A DNA stretch of 64,000 bases from Lepidodermella squamata (taxonomy: Eukaryota > Gastrotricha). Below the pieces are notes generated by a model, which was given only the letters and a program-made list of their open reading frames with translations, had not been told where the DNA came from and did no database searches. Below, one piece after another: positions 55,450-64,000 of the stretch. The stretch lies in assembly GCA_047495785.1 (NCBI GenBank), contig JBLDXI010000004.1:1426001-1490000 (forward strand), read 5' to 3'. Made by a program: the position numbers and the translations under genes. Every line of letters starts with the position of its first letter. Positions within the stretch are counted from its first letter, which is position 1.

Positions 55450-58400
55450 TAATAATAAAACTCGCATACTGCGATTCGATATTTCGAATCGTTACTGCAA
55501 TCATCGTCACTCATCAAAAAAGCAGAACCAGAGTAAGAAACGATCCCACATCGATTAGGATTCGGCGTATAACCAGGCATGAATAAAGTTGGATCATACG
55601 TGAAAGCCGAACCGTCCGCCCATTTTTGGACGCCGGACTGTGCTGGAGGCAGACCAATCCATGCCGTTTCTGTTTGCTGTAATTGGCCGTTCAGCTGGGC
55701 TGCTTCGCTAGCGGATTTAATTGATCCCATGATCCCCATATCCCAACATATATCGGCAGCATCCGTATAATTCCAAGTGCGATACGTGTTTTTACCGAGA
55801 TATAAAAACTTTTTAGCATTTTCACAATTCGATTTGCTGGCAAATTCTTGGCTAATAGGAATGCGCTTCTCCGAGTTGGCGTCACATCCAACAGTGCTTG
55901 GCCTGCAGGTTACTGAACCGTCAGCAGGTCGCAGGCATCGATGGTAAGTGATCTATCAGAATCAAAATTCAATTCAAAATTAGGATTGAAGCATAGAGAA
56001 AAAATGACCAGAGTAAGCACTCAAGCTAAAATGTCTTAATCTTCATTTTTATTCGAAGTTGACTTTCTCAAAACGCATGTCTTTGTTTTTCACCAAATTT
56101 TGTCTGCCTGCGAGCTGCTCTTTCACGTGGTATAGGATTTGAGGTGGGCAACCGAACCGTTGTTACGATACAAAAACCTCGTTTTCACTATGGCTTCCTT
56201 TATTTTGGTGAGATCAAGACTGAGCAGCAATTGCCCACCTCAAATCGTATACCACGTGAAAGAGCAGCTCGCGCTCTATAGGCATGCAAAAACGAAGATA
56301 TCCGCTTTGAGAAAGCAATTTTCAATAATGCAAATCAAAATTTTAGATTGAGTGTTTATACTCGGGTCATTTTTATCTCTATGGATTGAAGATTTAATTC
56401 AATGGCAATTAATGATGCCTTGATAAATTATTTGATACTATGAGCTTTGAGCAAAAAGGGGAAACCCCAGTGTGCGAAGTAGGATCCGGGAGCTGAGGTG
56501 TTTTCTATTTGTTTTCTACGATTGCGAAAACAGCTTCTCCTGTCATTGAAACAGCTGATAACAAGAAAAAAGTGCAAGATTATGTGTTCAATGCCTGTGA
56601 TTGATCTTGTGGACAAGCTGCATAGCAAGACGTTCGATTTGATGAATCCGAGCATGAAACGGCATTCTGTTAAACGTTATAAAAAAAGTAATTGCTCGGT
56701 TGCAAATACATTATTGTGATAACTTACTCCGAGCAGGCAAGTAGCGCGGTTTGTGTAAACTCTGCTCGAGTATTGCTGGGTTTCATTGCTAGGCAAGCAG
56801 CCGGAGCTTTGCGGTCGGCAGTCGGTGAATTTGCCAGTTGTCGAATCAAAACAGCGGATGTGTGGCTTCTCGGTGATCGGAACGGTGACTAGGAAAAAAT
56901 AACATGAATCATGTTATCATCAGTGCTTTGGATTTGATTTGGTTTCATTTGATTTAGACCCTATTTTCAACGATTTAGATTTGAAATGATTGATTTAAGC
57001 GGGGAAGTATTCTGATTTGATTGATTTTGATCGTAAAGAAAAAAGAACCAAAGTAAGCACTCAATCTAAAATGTCTAAATCTTCATTTCTATTCAAAGTT
57101 GGCTTTCACAAAACGGATATCTCCGTTTTTCACCAAATTTTGCATGCCTTTAGAACGCGAGCTGCTCTTTCTCGTGGTATAAGATGTGAGGTGGGCAACC
57201 CAACCATTGTTACGATAAATAAAACCTCGTTTTCACTATGGTTTCATTTATTTTGGTGAGATCAAGACTGAGCAGCAATTGCCCACCTCAAATCTTACAC
57301 CACGTGAAAGGGCAGCTCGCGTTCTATAGGCATGCAAAATTTGGTGAAAAACGGAGATATCCGTTTTGAGAAAGCACTACTATAATAATGCAGATCAAAA
57401 TGTTAGCTTGAGTGCTTACTCTGGTCATTTTTTTCTGTGATTTTGATATACCCTTGGAGATGCAATCGAAAAAATTGATACAGTCGAACTAGAATCTCTT
57501 CAATATTAGGCGCAGCGATGGTCGAAATAAAATTTGGGCGGTACCACGGGACATTCCATGCGAAAAACTGCATAGGTCGAGGTGTTACACGGCTAATTAT
57601 CTCATTCGGAACAAAAAATTCATTAGGTTGCAAGACAGTAATAAAAAAATTTATCTCCAATCAAAATTTTGAAAATGGATTTGGATCAGCCGCTAAAAGT
57701 TAACCCCGAGATTTCTGAGGTGGGTTTCAGATCCAAATTAAGTGGTTTTATTGGTCTTCTTTGAAATTTTCAACTCATGTTAAAAGCCGCCCGACCGGAA
57801 GCAAAGATTGATTTTGCGATAATTTCGTTATTATGATGCATGGTGCATGAAAATGTGTGTTTTAGGGTGAGGAATTATGGTAAAAAACTGCGAAATCCGC
57901 TGGAATCATTTTTTTTTAAATTAGGATCCCTCCTGTCTCATCACCTTTCAGATCCTTGTCAAAGTTATGTTTTATTCCTCATTCACGAAAATTCGACTCA
58001 CCCGCGACGTTGGTGCAGGACGTCAGGTTTGAGTACAGCGTCGATTCGGTGGCCTAGCAGGAAAAAGAGCATGAGTCTCACAAGCTAATTAAAAAAATAT
58101 TTTATATATTTGTTTGGTTGAACATGAGCAAAATGTTCATATCTGAACGGAGCTGAAGGCGAGTTAAGATGAGTAAATCGAGTACGGCGAGTTCAGATGT
58201 ATAAACGATTCATGAATATTATACCGTGAAATATCGAATTGGCCAAGCTACTCGACCTATATTTTTGGGGACAATTCTATATTTAATAATAATTTGTAAT
58301 TCGTGGGCACGCAGCAGCGAGGAAAGTAGCACCAGGGACGCCAGGGACGTCTCAAGCATATTAAGGAATTTTCAAATTTTCGAATTTTGATAATAAAAAT

Positions 58401-61400
58401 CGATCTCATCTGTCGGTAAATTCAAATGAATTCTTGAATTGGAATGATCAAAACTAACCCAGTTTTCCGGGCAAGTGTAAGGATCTGGAACGCAGGTTTT
58501 GATGGCGTTGTTCGAGGTGCAACGGCGGAATTTCAATGTCTACAATAATGGAGCAAAAATCAATCATTAGCTGCGACAGTAATTTGGGAGTTGCTCACAT
58601 CAAAAGCAACTGAAGAATATTAAATTTTCTGAGATTTTTTATGAAAAATATTGAAATGATGGAGACGGAAGACGCGATTCACATCATGATTCAGTTGGTC
58701 AAAAACACCGACACGGCGATTCTTGAAGAACTCGGGACCGATGAGGCGAGTTTACTGGACGGAATCGAGGCAGTACGATCAAAACATCGGCGAGTTCTGG
58801 CAGAGCTGTCATCGCTGAAGGATGATCTGCTGGAATCGCGAGCTAATTGTCTCAAACTTCATGACGAATTGAAGGAGGCGGTGAAAACAGCCCAATGGGT
58901 GCCACCGGAGAAACGTTTTCAAGAAGTCGAAGCGAAGTTACATCTCGTTCAAAAAGAGAATGCCCGCGTGTCACTAGCTGTGTTCGGGAAAGACCGCCAG
59001 AGTGTGTACGACACCAAGCGCAAGCTGGAAGCGAGCGGCTTTGGAGTTGCCGATGTCGTATTTTTACCGCAGGGCAACGTTGCGAAATTCAAGTTCGTCA
59101 CTCGAGAACAAGCAGCCGCAGCCTTGAAAACCATGAAGGATAACAAGGTTAAGTGCGACTGGTGGGAGTCGAAACACGAACGGGAATTCCGGATCATATG
59201 CGATTCTTTTATCGACAGTCACCCGGAAAAATCGCAACTGAAACGCCGAGGGGCTGAAATTTTAAAAAATGGTAAGCCGTTCAAACGGTATGAGTCTTCG
59301 ATCAAACAAATCATCGACACGGAAGCCAAGGTGGAGAACGAGGATGAAGAGGATGATCCTCCGTCGATGATACGTGGCGGCCGGGGCAACGACACCCGGG
59401 CGTCGATAAAACCCCCGCCGGTCCCGGATGTCTCGGTAACGGGAACAACGGACAAGGATAACGAGGTCAAGAAAGGTCAAAGGCCAAGGGTCAAAGAGTG
59501 TCACGATTGCGGCGACACCCAACATCTGCGGCGTCATTGCCCGACGCGGCTCGCGACCATTCAATGCTACAGCTGTGAAGAGTTTGGCCATTACGCGAAC
59601 GAGTGCAAGTCCGAAGTGCAAAGGCGGTTTGACCACCAGGCACGGGGCCATCAGTCACGTGGGCATCAATCACGTGGCTACGTACCACAAGGATTTGAAT
59701 CACGTGACGGCGGGGCGCATGATCAGGCGCAGCTCGTGGCTCTGGTATGTGAACTGCTTCAAGGCGCAACCAGACGACAACGTTGATGGGGCGGGCCTGA
59801 CTGCTTGAACTATAACCGGTTTGAAATTGTTGATAATGATGATATCCAAAACTTTGTAAATAGTAACTATGATGCCATTCTTGTTGAAAAAAATGAATTT
59901 TGTAAATATTTGTCTGATTTGCAGAATACGCAGTCAGGTCGAAATCATAACCAAAATCAAAGTCCGAAATTGGTGGGGAAAAAGAGAAGAAGGCGGAAGA
60001 ATCGAAAACATAAAAAACAATCGAAAAATCTTGATTTATTAGAGGCAATTTTTATGCTGACTTACGGCTCGCAAAATTTATCAACGGGTAAAAACAAAAT
60101 TCCCTCTATTGCGGAGGAGATGAGGGAACGAAAAATTCATGTTCTTTTATTACAGGAATTTCGTAAGAAGGGCAAGGGTGAGAAGCACCAAGATGGCGTG
60201 ACTATTATTTATTCCGGGGTCGATGCGAGCAGCAAAGTTAACCGGGCTGGAGTAGCATTCTGTATTTTAGATGACCCAAACATCGTTATCACGAGCTACG
60301 AACAAATTGATGAACGAATAATAACACTTGAAATTAAGGTGGCTGGAAGAAAAATTTCGTTCGTAAATTTATATGCGCCAGCGTCAGCTGATGTAGACGA
60401 ATTAGATATTTATATTTCAAAAGTTGAGAGTGTACTTGAAAAAATCGAAAAATCACGGGCCGAGAATGATATTGTTTTGATTGGCGGCGATCTTAATGGA
60501 GTTGTTGAACGAAGTGACGATGGAAATAGCCAGACGGTGGGCAAGTATGCAGGGCTTAGCGGAAATACTAAAGGCGAAAGATGGTTCGATTTTGCATGCA
60601 GAAATCAGTTATATTTTGCCAACACTTTTTACCCGAACTGTGGTTTTACTTATTTTCGAAAAATGGAACCTAACAAGAAAAGGAAGAAGGTGGAAACTAA
60701 AAGCTATTTTTGCAGATCATTTATAGATTATCTACTAATTCCACAGTATGCGCGCAAATTTGTTGTAGATTCACATATCGCCGAAGAGGCATGTTTAGGA
60801 GTTGATCATCACCTAGTAGTGGCTAATTTAGCAATCAACGGGACGAAAGTCTTAGAAGAAAGCGAAGAAGTCACGCGGGTCGCTCATGAAAATTTGGTTA
60901 AAGGTAAAAACGCGCGCCGACTAAAACAGATAATGGCTGAAAAATTGAAGAGAATAACCTCCTCGACTGACGCTGAGCAAATTTGGCTCGAGTTCAAGAG
61001 CATTAATGAGGAAACAGAGAAGATTTGCGGGCGCAAGCGAGTTCGAAAAAAGGGGAAAAGAACCCGCTGGTGGAAAAATAAGGTGAAAAATAAAGTCAAG
61101 GAAAAGAAGCGCAAGTTCAAAACCTTCACTAAAGCTAGAAGGGTGGCGGAGGAAAAGGGGGATGTGGATAACGAGGAAGTCAAAGCGTTATACGACGAAT
61201 ATGCCTTATGCAGAGATGAAGAAAAAATTGTGGTTGAAAAGGCGAAAAAGAAAGCAAAAGTCGAGATTGCAGACGAATTTTATGCCTTAAAAGATAAACC
61301 GCAAGAGGCGCAACAGCTATTTTGGCGGATAGTTGAAAATGCTAGAAAAGGTTCGGGCAATTTGGAACAACGGTTGGTAATTGAAGGGGAGAACGGTGAA

Positions 61401-63883
61401 ATTTTGACGGAAGCAGAGAAAGTAGCGGGGAGATGGAGGCAGCATTTCATGGGAGTGGTAGATGGCGTTGAACTGACCACAAAAGTAGAAAATGAATCTC
61501 AGCAAGGTTTCAAAAATCAATGCGACGTAAATGAACCGGCACGAGCCATGGAAAACATCTCGCGCGACGAAATAGTAGAAGCCCTTAAAAAAGAAAAGCT
61601 TGGAAAATCACCGGGTCAAGACGAGGTGCGTAAAGAGATGCTAATGGCAATAGAGGAAATAGGAACAGAGTGGCTGTATGTACTGTTTAACAGAATTTGG
61701 ACGGAAAGGCGAGTTCCTGACGATTTTCTCAATCTAATTTTGATTCCGATACCCAAGAAAGGTGACTTGAAAAAATGTGCGAATTACCGAGGAATTAGCT
61801 TAATAAGCATAGTCGCGAAATGTTACGCTCGTATTTTGGAACGCAAACTTCGATTAAAAGTTCGGAAAATTTTAGAAGACAACCAGCACGGGTTCATGGA
61901 AGGTAAAGGCATAGGTGATTGTACCTTCATGCTAAAACAGCTAATAGAAAAATTTGTTGAGTTTGAGCAATTATTTTTTATTACTTTTATGGACTTGGAG
62001 AAAGCCTACGACTTTGTTGACCGCGAAGAAGTGTGGAAAGCGCTAGAGGGACTGGGAGTAGAACAAGATCTCATCGAAAACATAAAGGCCTTGTACAGAG
62101 ACAGCATAGCAACGGTTAGGGTTGGGGGTGTTGCTTGCGAGCCTTTCAGGGTCACAAAAGGGCTCAGACAGGGCTGCCCTTTATCACCGTTGTTATTTAT
62201 TTGCGTCTTCAACGTTGTATGCCAGAGAGTTAAGTTAGAAAAGTGCGGAGTACCGCTCACTGACGAAGAGTGGCTCAATATTTTAGCTTTTGCTGACGAT
62301 ACTGGGCTGTTAGCCATGCATAGAAACGACATGCAACTTCTTATCGATATTTTTGTTGAGGCTTGCCAGAGTCTAGGGCTGAAAATAAATGTACCAAAAA
62401 CCAAATTCATGGTTATTAACAAAGGAGATGAAATTGTTGAGCCTATTATTATTTACAACGAACGACTGGAAGAAGTTAGTAGCTTCACATATTTAGGCAG
62501 TATAATTACCTCAGATGGAGCTTCAAAAAGCGACATCAGGGCCAGAATAGAGAAAAGCTGCAAAGCTTTCGGTGCCTTGAAAAAATATATTTTTGGAAAT
62601 AAATCTATTCCTATTAGCGTAAAAATGAAGTGTCTTCGAGGTACAGTAGAACCGGTTGCGAAATTTGGGGGTGAAAATTGGACGATGACCAGTGAGGATG
62701 AGCGGCGACTGAACGTTTGTCAGATGCGGTGCCTACGTAGCATTTGCGGTGTCACTCTGAGGGACAGAGTTAGGAATGATTATATTAGAGAAAAATGTGA
62801 AACTCAAAAATTATCTTCGATAGTAGCAAGACATCAACTTAGGTGGTACGGCCATGTTGCTCGCATGGACCCCGAACGGCTAACCCACCGAGTACGGTAT
62901 TGGAACGTGCCGGAGGGGTGGAAACGGCCTAGAGGCAGACCTAAGCTAAGGTGGCTCGACTGTATTAAGAAAAATTTGGGGCGGGTGGGAATTCCAAATT
63001 TAGAGGATGCAGATGATCTAGCGAAGGACAGAAATGAGTGGAGGCTGAAAATTCATAGTCTGGGGTGATGAATATTATTCTTCTCGAGGGTTTTTGCATA
63101 TTTTGTATTACTGATGAAAAATGATTTCGGTTTGGCTAGGATCGGTCCCCTAGACTGGTCCTCCTCCGACACGCGCTCTGCTTGCCAGGTCACCCCCGTG
63201 ACCTGTCCGGCAGGGTGTGTACACCGGAGTGATTTTTATTCCTCAGCACGCCTTTTTGTTGTTTTTCTACTGTTGTTTTTTACTGTTCTTTTATAATCTC
63301 AAAGTGCTGAAGAATAAAGAAAATGTTATGTTATGTTATGTCACATCAAAAACAGCTCGCTGCTTCTCACATTCGTTGAGGTTGTATTTCAAGCTCAACT
63401 CCGGCGACTGATCGCCGAACCAGAACAACTGAAACACGTAAAACAGTGTTTTATTCATATGGAAAAAAATCACCAGAACTCAAGATACATTCATATCGCC
63501 TGGGTTGTTACAGCCAAAGTTTCCAGGTACGCAAAACGGGGTAAGAGCCTCGTATTTGTAACACATGCGGCCATTCTGAAAATTATCAATGAATTCATCA
63601 AAAAATGGGAAATAAAAAAAAGAAACATACCCCATTGTTGCAGACGCCAGTTGTTCGAAAATTCCGCCCCACTGGTTGGTGAAGATAAAATTAGAATCAG
63701 TTAGTCGTGTTGACTGTGGTAAACCTGATATTCTTTAAGGGGATCACAGCCATCGGCAGCTGGAACGCAGTTTGTGAATCGGTTGCTGAACTGCGAGAAG
63801 CACCGAACCCAGTTCAGCTGCTGCTTACCCACCGCCAAGCCACTCATCAGCAATAACAACGAAACTGTGTGATAAGCTGTCAT
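55431..63883 (-). CDS. Gene B3: four-cysteine modules plus C-type lectin domain, with a 1-nt defect
   Basis: Exons 63883-63725, 63671-63631, 63575-63489, 63428-63345, 58539-58459, 58053-58002, 56888-56728, 56666-56595 and 55952-55431 correspond to B1 exons 1-8 followed by a lectin exon. The chain has a signal peptide (MTAYHTVSLLLLMSGLAVG), modules such as WVRCFSQFSNRFTNC and IRCFDSTTGKFTDC, then in the last exon a module (HRCLRPADGSVTCRPSTVGC) fused to a C-type lectin domain (ETAWIGLPPAQSG, CGIVSYSGSAF, KYRIAVCEF). Exon 2 is 41 nt where B1 and B2 have 42, a frameshift unless it is an assembly error. Intron 4 holds a full LINE inserted at the donor site, and the exon 8 donor is GC. The stop codon comes from a transposon end. 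Recently damaged or a borderline functional gene. Confidence 0.7.
55992..56383. mobile_element. MITE family C, copy 1
   Basis: Ends 'catagagaaaaaatgacc' and 'ggtcatttttatctctatg', with the 8-bp duplication 'gattgaag' at 55984-55991 and 56384-56391. The interior is a long palindrome ('cacgtggtata...tataccacgtg'). In the last intron of B3. Confidence 0.88.
56466..56516 (+). repeat. Dispersed SINE-like repeat, truncated copy
   Basis: 'tgcgaagtaggatccgggag' and 'ctgaggtgttttct' are identical or nearly so to 716-765. In the last intron of B3. Confidence 0.6.
56921..57495. mobile_element. MITE family B, copy 3, truncated and interrupted
   Basis: Left end 'cagtgctttggatttgat' at 56921. The right arm is missing after about 57495, where homology to 43402-43722 stops. 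Interrupted by MITE C copy 2. Confidence 0.7.
57032..57439. mobile_element. MITE family C, copy 2
   Basis: Ends 'cgtaaagaaaaaag' and 'ttttttctgtg', with the 8-bp duplication 'attttgat' at 57024-57031 and 57440-57447. Inserted into MITE B copy 3 and therefore younger than it. Confidence 0.85.
58314..58360. repeat. End fragment of the CAGCG-type element
   Basis: 'cagcgaggaaagtagcacca' followed by 'gggacgccagggacg' matches the end of the 39204-39889 element. No partner end is seen nearby. Confidence 0.65.
58641..59786 (+). CDS. LINE ORF1, Gag-like nucleic-acid-binding protein
   Basis: 381 aa. It has an acidic, helix-rich N-terminus, a middle region with RRM-like feel (VADVVFLPQGNVAKFKF), a charged linker (ENEDEEDDPPS) and two CCHC knuckles of spacing C-x2-C-x4-H-x4-C (CHDCGDTQHLRRHC and CYSCEEFGHYANEC). 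It coats element RNA in the family at large. It ends in TGA at 59784-59786; the same frame then continues as ORF2. Confidence 0.88.
   Translation: MKNIEMMETEDAIHIMIQLVKNTDTAILEELGTDEASLLDGIEAVRSKHRRVLAELSSLKDDLLESRANCLKLHDELKEAVKTAQWVPPEKRFQEVEAKLHLVQKENARVSLAVFGKDRQSVYDTKRKLEASGFGVADVVFLPQGNVAKFKFVTREQAAAALKTMKDNKVKCDWWESKHEREFRIICDSFIDSHPEKSQLKRRGAEILKNGKPFKRYESSIKQIIDTEAKVENEDEEDDPPSMIRGGRGNDTRASIKPPPVPDVSVTGTTDKDNEVKKGQRPRVKECHDCGDTQHLRRHCPTRLATIQCYSCEEFGHYANECKSEVQRRFDHQARGHQSRGHQSRGYVPQGFESRDGGAHDQAQLVALVCELLQGATRRQR
59787..63068 (+). CDS. LINE ORF2, endonuclease plus reverse transcriptase
   Basis: Open from just after the ORF1 TGA to 63068. The first in-frame ATG is at 60054 (MLTYGSQNL), after roughly 89 codons without one. 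Domains in order: apurinic-type endonuclease (LLLQEFRKK, IGGDLNGVVER, the final HH motif GVDHHLVVANL); reverse transcriptase (KKGDLKKCANYRGISLIS, FMDLEKAYDFVDR, GLRQGCPLSPLLF, catalytic LAFADDTG); and a C-terminal region (RCLRSICGVTLRDRVRNDYI, LRWYGHVARMD, GRPKLRWLD). This enzyme carries out target-primed reverse transcription in related elements. All key residues are in place. Same frame as ORF1, see findings. Confidence 0.93.
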   Translation, partial: WGGPDCLNYNRFEIVDNDDIQNFVNSNYDAILVEKNEFCKYLSDLQNTQSGRNHNQNQSPKLVGKKRRRRKNRKHKKQSKNLDLLEAIFMLTYGSQNLSTGKNKIPSIAEEMRERKIHVLLLQEFRKKGKGEKHQDGVTIIYSGVDASSKVNRAGVAFCILDDPNIVITSYEQIDERIITLEIKVAGRKISFVNLYAPASADVDELDIYISKVESVLEKIEKSRAENDIVLIGGDLNGVVERSDDGNSQTVGKYAGLSGNTKGERWFDFACRNQLYFANTFYPNCGFTYFRKMEPNKKRKKVETKSYFCRSFIDYLLIPQYARKFVVDSHIAEEACLGVDHHLVVANLAINGTKVLEESEEVTRVAHENLVKGKNARRLKQIMAEKLKRITSSTDAEQIWLEFKSINEETEKICGRKRVRKKGKRTRWWKNKVKNKVKEKKRKFKTFTKARRVAEEKGDVDNEEVKALYDEYALCRDEEKIVVEKAKKKAKVEIADEFYALKDKPQEAQQLFWRIVENARKGSGNLEQRLVIEGENGEILTEAEKVAGRWRQHFMGVVDGVELTTKVENESQQGFKNQCDVNEPARAMENISRDEIVEALKKEKLGKSPGQDEVRKEMLMAIEEIGTEWLYVLFNRIWTERRVPDDFLNLILIPIPKKGDLKKCANYRGISLISIVAKCYARILERKLRLKVRKILEDNQHGFMEGKGIGDCTFMLKQLIEKFVEFEQLFFITFMDLEKAYDFVDREEVWKALEGLGVEQDLIENIKALYRDSIATVRVGGVACEPFRVTKGLRQGCPLSPLLFICVFNVVCQRVKLEKCGVPLTDEEWLNILAFADDTGLLAMHRNDMQLLIDIFVEACQSLGLKINVPKTKFMVINKGDEIVEPIIIYNERLEEVSSFTYLGSIITSDGASKSDIRARIEKSCKAFGALKKYIFGNKSIPISVKMKCLRGTVEPVAKFGGENWTMTSEDERRLNVCQMRCLRSICGVTLRDRVRNDYIREKCETQKLSSIVARHQLRWYGHVARMDPERLTHRVRYWNVPEGWKRPRGRPKLRWLDCIKKNLGRVGIPNLEDADDLAKDRNEWRLKIHSLG

Positions 63884-64000
63884 TTTGTGAAATTAGTGAA
63901 TGTTTCAACCAGGGTTGCACTTGTATAAACAGACTGTTTAAACACACGTGTTTAAACACATGTTTAAACAGTATAAAGTCCAAGGAGTTTATACATATGT
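63884..64000. promoter_or_regulatory. B3 5' flank with repeated GTTTAAAC
   Basis: Three copies of the palindrome gtttaaac (63936-63943, 63950-63957, 63962-63969) with 'cacgtg' between the first two, 50-90 bp upstream of the B3 start. It could be a regulatory cluster or the end of an inverted-repeat element cut by the window edge. Confidence 0.4.

Larger units (their letters stand above)
58606..63340 (+). mobile_element. Full-length LINE with 11-bp target duplication
   Basis: Flanked by the exact direct repeat 'tcacatcaaaa' (58595-58605 and 63341-63351). It has a short 5' leader, an ORF1 with zinc knuckles, an ORF2 with endonuclease and reverse transcriptase, and a 3' end closing in tandem 'ttatg' units. 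The coding region carries no frameshift. The intact flanks and frames point to a recent and perhaps still active element. The clade is not assigned; the C-terminal GRPKLRWLD region is shared by several non-LTR groups. Confidence 0.92.

Noticed and set aside
1-64000. CRISPR array, prophage, operon or riboswitch
   Set aside because: All tandem repeats seen are microsatellites or degenerate duplications without unique spacers, and the genes are intron-split and eukaryotic.

Overview
The window is nuclear DNA from an animal, most likely a small invertebrate; I cannot place it further. The support is: multi-exon genes with very short GT-AG introns (about 50-65 bp unless a transposon sits in them), secreted extracellular domains typical of Metazoa (trypsin, sushi/CCP, C-type lectin, EGF, laminin-G-like), non-LTR retrotransposons and many small inverted-repeat elements. 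I see no bacterial operon, tRNA, rRNA or CRISPR array.

Layout. (1) 1-7.5 kb, + strand: a secreted trypsin-type protease with a sushi domain, followed at once, and possibly spliced in frame, to an ankyrin-repeat exon. (2) 8.6-64 kb: a cluster of related secreted proteins built from a four-cysteine module, usually encoded by two small exons each (a three-Cys 'A' exon and a one-Cys 'B' exon). I call the longer type A and the shorter type B. Type A, all on the minus strand: A1 (17494-11036, 26 exons, 1020 aa), A2 (21174-18738, pseudogene), A3 (27165-22337, chimera with C-type lectin domains, 693 aa), A4 (52360-45170, 26 exons, 1010 aa). Type B: B1 (10006-8662, 3' end not found), a relic at 29571, B2 (30539, + strand, broken by a LINE, remains of a lectin exon to 40275, part duplicated at 42.5 kb) and B3 (63883-55431, minus). 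A1 and A4 carry 12 modules and then two laminin-G-like domains; A3, B2 and B3 end in C-type lectin domains. The exon phases of A1, A3 and A4 close without a stop, which is strong support for the models. The likely shared role is an extracellular, possibly carbohydrate-binding, disulphide-rich protein family expanding by local duplication; the function is inference.

(3) Mobile DNA explains most of the rest. A full-length LINE (58606-63340) with a perfect 11-bp target duplication sits on a splice donor of B3. A decayed, GC-rich Jockey/R1-like LINE (31403-36461) interrupts a B2 exon and is itself interrupted by two younger insertions. Two LINE fragments lie at 28.2 and 47.4 kb. At least three small transposon families with 8-bp target duplications (hAT-like) are present, two of them in several copies, plus TA-flanked elements and foldback elements. 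Nested insertions give a relative time order. No function is claimed for sequence that shows only repeats.
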